Assembly (NCBI GenBank): GCA_009711785.1
Contig: VENA01000078.1
Coordinates: forward strand, 1-55,320
DNA length: 55,320 nt
Direction: 5' to 3'
Origin: Bacillota bacterium
Lineage (GTDB): Bacteria; Bacillota; Clostridia; Tissierellales; MES13
Shown: piece after piece, positions 25,603-34,388 of the stretch
Numbering within the stretch: the stretch's first letter is position 1
Layout: the number at the start of each line of letters is the position of its first letter
Made by a program: the position numbers and the translations under genes
Notes under the pieces: model-generated
Seen by the model: the letters and a program-made list of their open reading frames with translations, nothing else
Database searches by the model: none
Told to the model about the DNA's origin: nothing

Positions 25603-28209
25603 CTATAAGTGACTTAATACTACAATCTGTCCTGATTCACCATTTACTCGAATTTTTTGTCCATCTTTCAATCGTTTTGTTGCTTCTCTAACACCTGCAA
25701 CTGCTGGTATACCATATTCCCGAGCAACTATTCCTCCATGGGATATAGGGCCTCCAGTTTCCATTACTAATGCTCCCGCATTTAAAAATAAAGGTGTCCA
25801 TGCTGGATTAGTTCCTTCCGTAACCAGTATTTCTCCTGACTTTAATTTTGCTCCACTAGGATCATGTATAATTCTTACTTTCCCTTCATATACACCAGGT
25901 GAAACTGAAATTCCACTTAAAGTACCTTCATCATCTTCTTCAGTAATTGAATATACAGTCTCCCCTGTATTTGTTATGAATCTAGGAACAGATTTAATTT
26001 GGAGATTCTCTTTATATCTTTCTTTGTTATTTTTAACAATTTCATGTAATTTTTCACCTGATTCAATGTCCTTATATCTAACATAAAAAATATCATTAGC
26101 CTCTTTTATTCTACCTTCTGATACTAGATGAATACCTACTTCTTTAAGCAGATCTCTTAACATTGAAATCCCTTTAACTAAATCATACTTAGGTTGTTCC
26201 CTAAGACCCGAAGTTTTTCTAAACAACTCTAATTTTGACTTGATTTTTTTTGCTTGTTTACTTCCCTTATCCTTCTGTACCTTTGTTACTATTCTATTTA
26301 ATGCTTCTTCTGCTTCCTTCATACCTTTATAAAATTTATCAATCTTACTATTTATTTTACCAGAAGATATATATGAATTTATTAATTCTATAACGTAACT
26401 AGGATCTTCTTTCCATCTTGGTAATCCTATATCAATTTCTATTGAAGATCTATGTCCGTATTTATTAAGAAAATCTTTAATTTCATTATCATTAGGTGAT
26501 GGTTCTCTATTTTCATTTTTATATTTTTTTGATAATTGTAATAATGCCATTCCCATCTCTGTTGTTGGATTATTAGGAATTGATTGTCTTACTTTATTTA
26601 AATCTTTTAAGTCTACATCTTCTCCAAACCATTTTTTCAAAGAATTCTCTGAAAATTTTACTGATTGAATTCCATACGAAACATAAAATATCTCTTTAAA
26701 TGCTATTAAAGCTAAATCTTTAGCTTTTTCTTCGACAAAGTGAAGTTTTTCATCTATACTTTTTAATTGCTTTACTCCATCAGATATTTTATTTAACTCC
26801 TCTTTTGAGACCTTCATTAATTTTTCTTTTGCTTTATCTGGTTTTATCTTTCCATAGAGTATCTTACTTACAATGTAAATACCTATAGGGAAAATTCTAA
26901 ATGGGATTCTAAACCCTTTACCTTCATTTAATATTCTACTTTCATTTTTTTCTAACCACTCTAATAATGCTTTAGAAAAAATTGGATCTTTATCTGAAAA
27001 TCTCTCTAATATTTTATCCCAATTTTTCTTCTTTCTAAAAAGTATAGTAAGATCCATAAATATTCTTCCTTTAGAAACTTTAAACCAATCAGGATACTTT
27101 TTTTCAGGTTTTCCTGTAAATGTAGTTGTATATATTTTCATTGCAGATCTCCAGAATTCTTCTCCCATCGGAGTTAATGGTTCCTTAATTTGTTGACCTA
27201 CAAGATTAAAATTCATATAAAATCTAAGTTCTTCCCTAGGGTCTGGTAAAGATTTTGGCATAGGAAAAAGTGAAGTGATTGGTCTTGTTTGAACTAAATA
27301 GAATTTTCCATTTTCATATACCCATTCAATATCTTGAGGAAAATTAAAATATTCTTCTGTTTTAATACTCATATCTACTAATTGTTTAATTTCTTTTTTA
27401 TTTAACGCTGCTTTGATTCTCAATTTCTCAGGTATCTCTTCTGTTTTAGTGCCCTTTTTAGTCCTTACAGTCATCACTTTTTTATCTGCTATATGTGTAT
27501 CTACTATCTTCTGAGTTCTTTTTTCTACTACCCATTGGTCAGGAGATACTTCTCCACCAACTACTGCTTCCCCTAATCCCCACGAAGCATTTATTAATGT
27601 TTGATCTCTTCGACCATTTATGGGATTAGCTGAAAACATAATACCTGCTTTTTTACCATTTATCATCTTTTGTACAACTACTCCATGAGCAAGATCTTTA
27701 TGGGACACATTATTTTTTAATCTATAAGATAAGGCTCTTGAATTCCATAAAGATGACCAAGATTTAATTATTGCTTCACTTAATTCTTCAAATCCTTTAA
27801 CATTTAAATACGTATCATATTGCCCTGCAAAGGAAGTTCCTGGTAAATCTTCCGCTGTTGCTGAAGACCGTACAGCTACAGCCTTATTTCCTATTTCATC
27901 ATAAGCTTTTATAATTTCTTTAAATATCACATCTGGAATAGATGATTTATATATTAAATCTTTTACTTCATCTGAAACTTTATTCAATTGGTCAAAATCA
28001 TTAGGGTCAATAATCTTTATTAATTTATCTATTTTCTCTTGTAGGTTATTTTCTTGAATGAATTTTTTATATGCATTTGTTAAAATAACGAATCCACCTG
28101 GTACTGGCAAACCAGCTTTGACCATCTCACCAAGATTAGAACCTTTTCCACCTGTTTTTAAAAAGTCCTCTTTGGTGATTTCTTCTAAAAATTTTACATA
28201 CTTAAACAT
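25603..28209 (-). CDS. rph: Rifampicin phosphotransferase-like / phosphoenolpyruvate synthase-like enzyme
   Basis: This is an 868-residue protein, the length of known rifampicin phosphotransferases (about 865). Domains in order: an ATP-binding part with GGKGSNLGEMVKAGLPVPGG, AVRSSATAEDLPGTSFAGQ and FPQDIEWVYENGKFYLVQTR; a long central helical part (about 325-755), which holds the drug in this family; and a His domain with METGGPISHGGIVARE, histidine near 824. Rph moves the beta-phosphate of ATP to the C21 hydroxyl of rifamycins, giving AMP and phosphate. It lies 11 bases after its TetR gene. PEP-synthase-like members share this layout, so the substrate needs a test. Confidence 0.85.
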   Translation of the reverse strand: MFKYVKFLEEITKEDFLKTGGKGSNLGEMVKAGLPVPGGFVILTNAYKKFIQENNLQEKIDKLIKIIDPNDFDQLNKVSDEVKDLIYKSSIPDVIFKEIIKAYDEIGNKAVAVRSSATAEDLPGTSFAGQYDTYLNVKGFEELSEAIIKSWSSLWNSRALSYRLKNNVSHKDLAHGVVVQKMINGKKAGIMFSANPINGRRDQTLINASWGLGEAVVGGEVSPDQWVVEKRTQKIVDTHIADKKVMTVRTKKGTKTEEIPEKLRIKAALNKKEIKQLVDMSIKTEEYFNFPQDIEWVYENGKFYLVQTRPITSLFPMPKSLPDPREELRFYMNFNLVGQQIKEPLTPMGEEFWRSAMKIYTTTFTGKPEKKYPDWFKVSKGRIFMDLTILFRKKKNWDKILERFSDKDPIFSKALLEWLEKNESRILNEGKGFRIPFRIFPIGIYIVSKILYGKIKPDKAKEKLMKVSKEELNKISDGVKQLKSIDEKLHFVEEKAKDLALIAFKEIFYVSYGIQSVKFSENSLKKWFGEDVDLKDLNKVRQSIPNNPTTEMGMALLQLSKKYKNENREPSPNDNEIKDFLNKYGHRSSIEIDIGLPRWKEDPSYVIELINSYISSGKINSKIDKFYKGMKEAEEALNRIVTKVQKDKGSKQAKKIKSKLELFRKTSGLREQPKYDLVKGISMLRDLLKEVGIHLVSEGRIKEANDIFYVRYKDIESGEKLHEIVKNNKERYKENLQIKSVPRFITNTGETVYSITEEDDEGTLSGISVSPGVYEGKVRIIHDPSGAKLKSGEILVTEGTNPAWTPLFLNAGALVMETGGPISHGGIVAREYGIPAVAGVREATKRLKDGQKIRVNGESGQIVVLSHL

Positions 28210-28220
28210 ATTACCCCTCC

Positions 28221-28904
28221 TTATGATTCAGTAAAATTATTTATATATATATCAAGAAATATATCTTTAAGATTAATAGTTCCTTTCTCTGATCCTAATA
28301 CTTTCTCGAAAACTTCTTCATAAAATAGAATTTTTTCTTTAATAACTCCAGCGTTTTCTGGTTTTTCTTCTAATTGTGAAGATAGTTGAGACAATTGTGC
28401 TTTTAAAGAAATTCCCATTCTGATTAAAAATTCTGTAGTTTCTTTAGTATTTGAAGTTTTAAAATTACCTTCTTTAACACCCTGTTCAATTATTTTTTTA
28501 TATGGTTCTCTTGCCATCTCAATTACAGTATCTAATATTTTCTTTTGTAATTTAATATTTCCTTCTCTTTCATATATTTTTGAAATCTTATATCTAATTT
28601 CTTTGTTTATCTTATTATGTTTTTGTACATCTTTAATCATTTTATTAATTTTCTCAACTGCATTCAGTCCGTTATCATTAGCTATTTCTAACACTAGTTC
28701 TATTACGGATTCTGCATATTCCTTTGATATAGATACTAATACTTCATCCTTTGACTTATAATAGTGATAAAATCCCCCTCTAGATATCCCTACTTCCTTA
28801 TTTATTGTGCTTATTGAAGTATTATCATATCCTCTCTCATAGAATAAATCTAAAGCAATGTATAGGATATCTTGTTTTATATTTGTTTCTTTTATAACTG
28901 CCAT
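28221..28904 (-). CDS. TetR/AcrR family regulator of the rph and MATE units
   Basis: This is a 227-residue protein. The helix-turn-helix reads ALDLFYERGYDNTSISTI, then VGISRGGFYHYYKSKDEVLV. It is a close paralog of the TetR at 20935-21600 (shared NIKLQKKILDTVI stretch). It is the first gene of the operon with the rph-like gene. Its promoter carries an ACCGAC-T-GTCGGT operator across the start site, and an almost identical site precedes the MATE gene, so it likely represses itself, rph and MATE until a ligand binds. AGGAGGGG precedes the ATG. Confidence 0.95.
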   Translation of the reverse strand: MAVIKETNIKQDILYIALDLFYERGYDNTSISTINKEVGISRGGFYHYYKSKDEVLVSISKEYAESVIELVLEIANDNGLNAVEKINKMIKDVQKHNKINKEIRYKISKIYEREGNIKLQKKILDTVIEMAREPYKKIIEQGVKEGNFKTSNTKETTEFLIRMGISLKAQLSQLSSQLEEKPENAGVIKEKILFYEEVFEKVLGSEKGTINLKDIFLDIYINNFTES

Positions 28905-28926
28905 AAATTCCCCTCCTATATTACAA

Positions 28927-28974
28927 ACCGACTGTCGGTATATTTATTATAGTCTTTATCATTTCTCTTGTCAA
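28927..28974 (-). promoter_or_regulatory. Consensus promoter with TetR operator for the rph operon
   Basis: On the minus strand TTGACA (28974-28969), exactly 17 bases and TATAAT (28951-28946) form a perfect sigma-A promoter. Six bases further on, at the expected start, lies the palindrome ACCGAC-A-GTCGGT (28939-28927). This is a textbook repressor layout: strong promoter, operator over the start site. Confidence 0.9.
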
Positions 28975-29067
28975 GTATATTATTTCGTAACTTATATCCA
29001 TATAAAATATTTATAAATAGTAATTAAAATCAGTTTATTAAAAAAATATACTTAATAATTTCTGCTC

Positions 29068-29094
29068 AAAAAAAGACTGACAATAATATGTCAG
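29068..29094 (-). terminator. Rho-independent terminator downstream of the MFS gene
   Basis: On the minus strand CTGACA (29094-29089) and TGTCAG (29082-29077) form a hairpin followed by a T-rich run to 29068. The 170 bases between it and the MFS stop (29095-29265) contain no gene that I can support. Confidence 0.75.
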
Positions 29095-29265
29095 CCTTAA
29101 ACTTTAAATATTCTATTTTTTCATAAGGTTTTGTTTAACAATTCCAATCATATCTCATAGGTTATATAATTCATGTTTAATTTAAGGATAAATTTATTCC
29201 TGTCACTAAAAGTACAATAAGTATAAAGCTTTTCAATAGAAGTCTCTCATTTAATACAATTTATT

Positions 29266-30423
29266 TTATTTCATAGAAGATATATACTTTATTTTTAAAT
29301 TTTTGTTTCTATTGTATGCAATAATAATAGATAAGATTATTAATACTATACTTGAAAAATAAAAACTTTCGTCTACTCCTATTCTATCCCATATTTGACT
29401 TACAACAACCTGTCCTAGAATGCTTCCTATTGCTATACTTATTCTAAATTTCGATAGCCTTTTCCCAATATTTGTAAAAAGACTTCTGTTTATTTTATCC
29501 CTTGAATATATATCTGTTATGTTTGATATTAATTCAAAAATAAACCAAATCCCAACAATTACTTTTAATTCATATACTTTTGTGAATAATATTAATAATA
29601 TTGCTTGAAATAAAAAAGATATTATAAACATATTCTTTAATGAAATCCTTTTAAATTTGTCATATATTCTAGCAGCTACTATATTTGAAATACCGTATAC
29701 AATAAAAAATATAAATCCAACGTCTTGTATTTTTACTTTATGTACATCATGTAAAAATATTATCATCCTATTTATTATTAGAGCAATAGCAAAACCTTCA
29801 AGGGTATAAATTAAAGTTATTTTCTTTAACCAATTTAATTCAATATGATCTTCTTTAACTTTTCTCTTTTTTTGCTTTATATTTTGAAGCTTAAATAAAT
29901 ATATTGTTGAATATAATTCTATTAACCCAGATATAATGAAAATCAAAGGAATATTCTTAGTATAAAGATACACATACATTAGTGAGAAACCTCCAATTGA
30001 TGCTCCTACACTTATTTTAATATTCTCCTTAGAAATATAGTCTTTATATTCTTTTTCATTAATTGTTTCTCTTTTGTAAGGTGCTAGTGAACTTTGATAT
30101 AGTTTTGCAAATAATGATTTAAAGAAGATAAAGAAATATAAAAGATAAATATTACCTGCTAAACCATATAAACTTAAGAATACTGCAGAACCTATATTTC
30201 CTATAATTATTAATTTTTTTCGATCCTTTTTATCGCTTAAATCAGAAAAATAATAATCAAATACTGTATTTATTATTATTGGAATCGCAAATGCGAGTGC
30301 TATTGTTATCATATTTTCAGTTTTATCCCATATATAAAATGAAAGAAAAATAAAAATTACACCCGAATCAAAATTGCCCCAAAAACTATGTCTCAACAAA
30401 TTTTTATAGATTTTTTTCTCCAT
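29266..30423 (-). CDS. Major facilitator superfamily transporter
   Basis: This is a protein of about 385 residues with eleven to twelve hydrophobic segments. The short loop between helices 2 and 3 reads DLSDKKDRKKLIIIGNI, a variant of MFS motif A (GxLSDKxGRRK). The rest is typical of small drug or unknown MFS exporters. The start is set at 30423 (MEKKIYKN), which has GGGGG seven bases upstream; an in-frame ATG at 30441 precedes the ribosome binding site. A promoter with tandem TGTC boxes (30488-30529) lies about 65 bases upstream. The substrate is unknown. Confidence 0.88.
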   Translation of the reverse strand: MEKKIYKNLLRHSFWGNFDSGVIFIFLSFYIWDKTENMITIALAFAIPIIINTVFDYYFSDLSDKKDRKKLIIIGNIGSAVFLSLYGLAGNIYLLYFFIFFKSLFAKLYQSSLAPYKRETINEKEYKDYISKENIKISVGASIGGFSLMYVYLYTKNIPLIFIISGLIELYSTIYLFKLQNIKQKKRKVKEDHIELNWLKKITLIYTLEGFAIALIINRMIIFLHDVHKVKIQDVGFIFFIVYGISNIVAARIYDKFKRISLKNMFIISFLFQAILLILFTKVYELKVIVGIWFIFELISNITDIYSRDKINRSLFTNIGKRLSKFRISIAIGSILGQVVVSQIWDRIGVDESFYFSSIVLIILSIIIAYNRNKNLKIKYISSMK

Positions 30424-30487
30424 AATCATCCCCCACTCCATAAATAATATAACTTATCCATACATGAAATAATTTAAATCTACAGTG

Positions 30488-30529
30488 ATTATATCTTTTT
30501 GTCTAAGTTAAATTTGTCGATTTTTGTCA
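30488..30529 (-). promoter_or_regulatory. Tandem-box promoter D (MFS gene)
   Basis: On the plus strand ATTATA (30488-30493), 20 bases, TTGTCG (30514-30519) and TGTCA (30525-30529). Read on the minus strand: two GACA boxes 10 bp apart, 20 bases, TATAAT. It is the best match in the window to two Spo0A boxes (TTTGTCGA and TTTTGTCA), placed as in Spo0A-activated sigma-A promoters. It lies 65 bases before the MFS start. Confidence 0.55.
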
Positions 30530-30658
30530 TCAGAACGTAATTTTTATACTTTTCTGAAAATTTAATTATTAATATATCTATCCCAATTATATGGTATGAC
30601 ATTATAACCGCAGGAATCTAACACCTCAACTCTTAATAACACTTATTCTTTCTTTACT

Positions 30659-31450
30659 TCATCCTTTCTTTTGAGCCCAGAAAATTGCCCTTGGTGAATC
30701 TTTAATATAGGTTTCACCATTCCAATTACCGTATTTGTTTTTAATCTTAAATGAATGCTTTTCTAACCATGACTGTACTTCATAGGCACTTACTGGATGT
30801 TTTTGTTGAATAAATTTATTTTCAATTATTTCTCCAGTTTTTTTAACTACTTTTGCCCTTCTTTCAAATTTTGCTAACCGTTGTTTTATATCATACCAAA
30901 TAGTCTTTCTTGTAGTCTCAACGATTGAACCATCTTTTGTAGTCCCACATAAGGATTTTCTAACTACCTCTTTTTCTTGCCAATTAGAATCTAAATCGCC
31001 TTCCATATGATCGTTATCAACATAAATATAGCCCCCTATCTTTAGACTTTTATATGCTTTTTTTATACATAGTTCCTGTTCCTTCTTTGATGCCAATTCA
31101 TAAAAACAATTTCCACCTAAAATAATTAAATCAAAACCAGTTGGCCAATTTTCAGTCAATACATTTTTTTTTAATAACTTAACATTTTCTGATGTTAAGC
31201 CTGTACCTTTTAGTTTTCTTTTATATAAATCAAGCATCCCTTTAGCATTATCAATTCCAACTATTTTATGTCCATCCTTAGCAAGCGGTAAAGTTATTCT
31301 CCCAGTTCCACAAAATGGTTCTAAAATACTTATTTTCTTATTACCTAAGTGCTTTTTTATTAATAAAACATCGTCAATATAGTTTTCTATTTCATCATAA
31401 ATCTCAGCTATATAAGTTTCAACATCATACATTTTACTACTATCACTCAT
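30659..31450 (-). CDS. Class I SAM-dependent methyltransferase
   Basis: This is a 263-residue cytosolic protein. Motif I is ISILEPFCGTGRITLPLAKD (about residues 48-67), followed by VGIDNAKGMLDLY with the ribose-binding acid, and FDLIILGGNCFYEL as the motif for the catalytic loop. KSLKIGGYIYVDNDH completes the fold. The substrate is not evident; glycine/sarcosine-type and small-molecule methyltransferases look alike here. AAGGGGGATG precedes the ATG. It stands alone, between the MFS gene and the two-component operon. Confidence 0.88.
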   Translation of the reverse strand: MSDSSKMYDVETYIAEIYDEIENYIDDVLLIKKHLGNKKISILEPFCGTGRITLPLAKDGHKIVGIDNAKGMLDLYKRKLKGTGLTSENVKLLKKNVLTENWPTGFDLIILGGNCFYELASKKEQELCIKKAYKSLKIGGYIYVDNDHMEGDLDSNWQEKEVVRKSLCGTTKDGSIVETTRKTIWYDIKQRLAKFERRAKVVKKTGEIIENKFIQQKHPVSAYEVQSWLEKHSFKIKNKYGNWNGETYIKDSPRAIFWAQKKG

Positions 31451-31625
31451 CTACATCCCCCTTAAGTTTCTATAATATAAACAAATTAGTAAACAATAAT
31501 AAAGAAAGTCTTACAAAATTTATCTTATGTTTTTATATAAAATTTAATTTAAGTTAAATGTTTGATTAATAAGATATGTGCCCTCGCTTAGTTAATTGAA
31601 ATTTTGAAATCATTTTATTGTAATC

Positions 31626-32912
31626 TTAACTTGCAAGTTTAACTACAATTACAAACCTAACACCAGCTTCTGTATTCTGAGCATAAACATCCCCTTCTAA
31701 AGCCTGCATTGACTTTTTACATATATAAAGACCAAGACCATAACCTGGCTGATCTTTAATATTTGAACCTCTATAATAACTGCTAAAAATATGTTTTATT
31801 TCCGTTTCTGCTATAGACTGTCCTGTATTTTCTATAGAAATAAATTGACAATATTCTTCCTTATGATAACTAACTTTGATACGATTTAAATCTCCATATT
31901 TAATAGCATTTTCTATAATATTATCAAAAACTTGTGATAGAGCATCTAAATCAGCCACCACCAATAAATCCTCCTTAAGCTCACAAGACTCATATTCCAT
32001 ATGTAGCAAATCTATTTTTTGGTGTATAATCTGATTTAAACGCTTATGTATATCAGACATATAAACTTCCTTTTTATTAACCTTTAAGGCATTGGCATTA
32101 ATCTCTTTAATTGATGATTCTAATAATTCTTTTGTTAATTTTTCAATCACTTCTGTTTTATCAAGAATAATATCTAGTGCTCTTTTTTGTTCTGAAGGTT
32201 TTTCATAAACATCTTCATTTAAGGCAATTGTATAATTTTTTATAGAAGATAGAGGAGTTTTAATGTCATGGGAAAGACTAGCTACAAGGGTTTTTCTCTG
32301 CTTTTCAAGTTCATAATTACGGTTTCTTTCATCTTGAAGCTTTTCTCTTAACATATCAAGACCCCATATAAAGTCATTAAAATATTGATGTTTATATGAC
32401 ACTGTTAATTTATCAATATAACCTGTTGCCAATTGTTTTGGCACTAAAGATAATTTCTTCATAGGTTTTATGATATATTTATAAGTATAGATTATAAAAC
32501 CTAGAAAAGTTAAAAATAAAATTGTTATAATACTGCATATCACTACTATTTCCTTTGTTTTTCTTTCATCCGTTTTAATGCTATACTTAACTAGATAGTT
32601 ACTTCTCTCAATTGGTAGATATACCGAAGGATTATTATTTAGATCATTAATTTTAAAAAAATTTTCTTCTTTTGTCTTACTGGCATTCTTATAATCAATT
32701 ATCTTAACACTTGAAATAATTCCTAAGTCTTCACTTGATAAGTTTTTTATAATATTTTCGTTAAAATCCATATCACTACTTAACCTTGAATGTATTCTAT
32801 TAATTTTTATTTTATATGTATTTTTATAAGCATCAGCTTTAAATAATACCCCTATCACAATTGTCATAGTTACAATCCATAATACAGTTGTAATTAGTAA
32901 TACTTTTTTCAT
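31626..32912 (-). CDS. Sensor histidine kinase
   Basis: This is a 428-residue membrane kinase. It has two helices (about 5-24 and 121-143) with a 95-residue extracytoplasmic domain between, a HAMP-like linker, then the H box SLSHDIKTPLSS with His215. The N box is FDNIIENAIKYGD and the G box GLGLYICKK. It phosphorylates the adjacent OmpR-type regulator. Its start overlaps the regulator's stop (ATGA). It is the last gene of the operon permease-ATPase-regulator-kinase, so it likely senses a compound handled by, or together with, that ABC transporter. Confidence 0.95.
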   Translation of the reverse strand: MKKVLLITTVLWIVTMTIVIGVLFKADAYKNTYKIKINRIHSRLSSDMDFNENIIKNLSSEDLGIISSVKIIDYKNASKTKEENFFKINDLNNNPSVYLPIERSNYLVKYSIKTDERKTKEIVVICSIITILFLTFLGFIIYTYKYIIKPMKKLSLVPKQLATGYIDKLTVSYKHQYFNDFIWGLDMLREKLQDERNRNYELEKQRKTLVASLSHDIKTPLSSIKNYTIALNEDVYEKPSEQKRALDIILDKTEVIEKLTKELLESSIKEINANALKVNKKEVYMSDIHKRLNQIIHQKIDLLHMEYESCELKEDLLVVADLDALSQVFDNIIENAIKYGDLNRIKVSYHKEEYCQFISIENTGQSIAETEIKHIFSSYYRGSNIKDQPGYGLGLYICKKSMQALEGDVYAQNTEAGVRFVIVVKLAS

Positions 32913-33592
32913 TTTAATCCCTCAAATCTATAACCTACCCTCCATATAGTTACTATGGATTTTGGTTTTTTAGGATTATTTTCGATCTTTTCCCGTAGTT
33001 TATTAATATGAACTGTAAGTGTCGAGAATTCACTGTCACTTTCCATACCCCATACCATATTAAAAAGTTTCTCTTTATGCATTGCTCTTCCTTTATTTTC
33101 AACTAATATCTTTAACAAATCAAATTCTTTAGATGCTAATAAAATAAGTTCATCTTTGATAAATACTTGTCTTGCTAATGTATCAATAACTAAGTCACCA
33201 TCCACAATCTTTTTTACATCTACCCTTAAATCATAGGCTCTACGAAGTTGTGATTTTACACGTACGAATAGTTCTTTTACAGAGTAAGGCTTTTCTAAAT
33301 AATCATCCGCACCTAATTCTATACCTATGATCCTAGCATCTTCCCCGGTCTTAGCACTAATGATAATGATAGGTATATTAGACTTTTTTCTAACAGCTTC
33401 ACAGATAGTAAGTCCATCTACATTAGGTAACATAATATCAAGAATTAGAAGTTTTACAGTATTTAACATCAAATAATCTAAAGCTTTTTGACCGTCTTCA
33501 ATTATCTTTACTAGATATCCCTTTTTTCCAAAGTAATCCTTTGTAACCTGAGCTAATTCTTTTTCATCTTCAACTAATAATATTTCATCCAT
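32909..33592 (-). CDS. OmpR/PhoB family response regulator
   Basis: This is a 227-residue protein. The receiver domain has DE at 9-10, the phospho-acceptor Asp52 in LLILDIMLPNVDG, and the conserved Lys in YLEKPYSVKEL. The C-terminal winged helix contains LTVHINKLREKIENNPKKPK and IWRVGYRFE, as in OmpR/PhoB regulators. It is partner of the histidine kinase with which it overlaps by four bases. It probably activates the operon promoter, where a TATAAT (36752-36757) lacks a good -35 box, as expected for an activator-dependent promoter. Confidence 0.96.
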   Translation of the reverse strand: MDEILLVEDEKELAQVTKDYFGKKGYLVKIIEDGQKALDYLMLNTVKLLILDIMLPNVDGLTICEAVRKKSNIPIIIISAKTGEDARIIGIELGADDYLEKPYSVKELFVRVKSQLRRAYDLRVDVKKIVDGDLVIDTLARQVFIKDELILLASKEFDLLKILVENKGRAMHKEKLFNMVWGMESDSEFSTLTVHINKLREKIENNPKKPKSIVTIWRVGYRFEGLK

Positions 33593-33608
33593 AGCATAAC
33601 TCCAATCT

Positions 33609-34373
33609 TTAAAATCCCATATTTAATAACCATTTTGATAATTCAGCTTCTCTTTGCTTAATATCATCCTTTGACTGCTTGAATTTACCTAATACATATT
33701 CACCTACAATATTGCCATCCTTCATATAGAAAACTTTTTCAGATTGAGAAGCCACTTTCACATCATGGGTAACTAACATAACTGTCTTTCCTTCTTCATT
33801 AATGGTATGGAAAATCTCCATAACCTCACTAGCTGCTCTAGAATTTAAAGCTCCTGTTGGTTCATCTCCAAATAAAATCTTTGGTTTATTAATAAGTGCC
33901 CTACAAATTGCAGCCCTTTGTAATTGACCACCGGAAGCCTGGGTAATATCATTATCAGCTAATTCAATAATATCAGTCTTTTTCATCAAATCTATAGCTT
34001 GTTGATTTATCTCTTTTTTACTTTTACTCTTAGCCATATAAGCTGATATAATAATATTATCAATGATCCCTAAATTTTTTAATAAATTTATCTGTTGAAA
34101 AACAAAACCCATCTTATGTAACCTCATATCTGACAGTTTTTCTTCTGACAAACTCCCAAGCTCTATACCATCGAAGATTACATCACCTGCTGTCATTTTA
34201 TCCATACCACTAATATTATATAATAATGTGCTTTTTCCAGACCCTGAGGGTCCCATAACAGAAATAAACTCCCCTTCTTTAATAGTCATGTTTACATTTT
34301 TAAGAACATGACGCTGTCTTTTATTTACTATATAAGTCTTACATAAATTTCTAACTTCTAATATATTATCCAT
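33609..34373 (-). CDS. ABC transporter ATP-binding protein (MacB/LolD type)
   Basis: This is a 254-residue protein. Walker A is GPSGSGKST (41-49), with the Q-loop FVFQQINLL. The signature reads ASGGQLQRAAICRALINKP and runs into Walker B, KILFGDEPTGALNS. It belongs to the LolD/MacB/BceA class that serves FtsX-like permeases. It follows the 776-residue permease by 15 bases. The tail of about 35 residues (LGKFKQSKDDIKQREAELSK) is a little longer than usual. It energises peptide or drug removal, or lipoprotein-type extrusion. Confidence 0.95.
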   Translation of the reverse strand: MDNILEVRNLCKTYIVNKRQRHVLKNVNMTIKEGEFISVMGPSGSGKSTLLYNISGMDKMTAGDVIFDGIELGSLSEEKLSDMRLHKMGFVFQQINLLKNLGIIDNIIISAYMAKSKSKKEINQQAIDLMKKTDIIELADNDITQASGGQLQRAAICRALINKPKILFGDEPTGALNSRAASEVMEIFHTINEEGKTVMLVTHDVKVASQSEKVFYMKDGNIVGEYVLGKFKQSKDDIKQREAELSKWLLNMGF

Positions 34374-34388
34374 AATTTACTTACCTCC

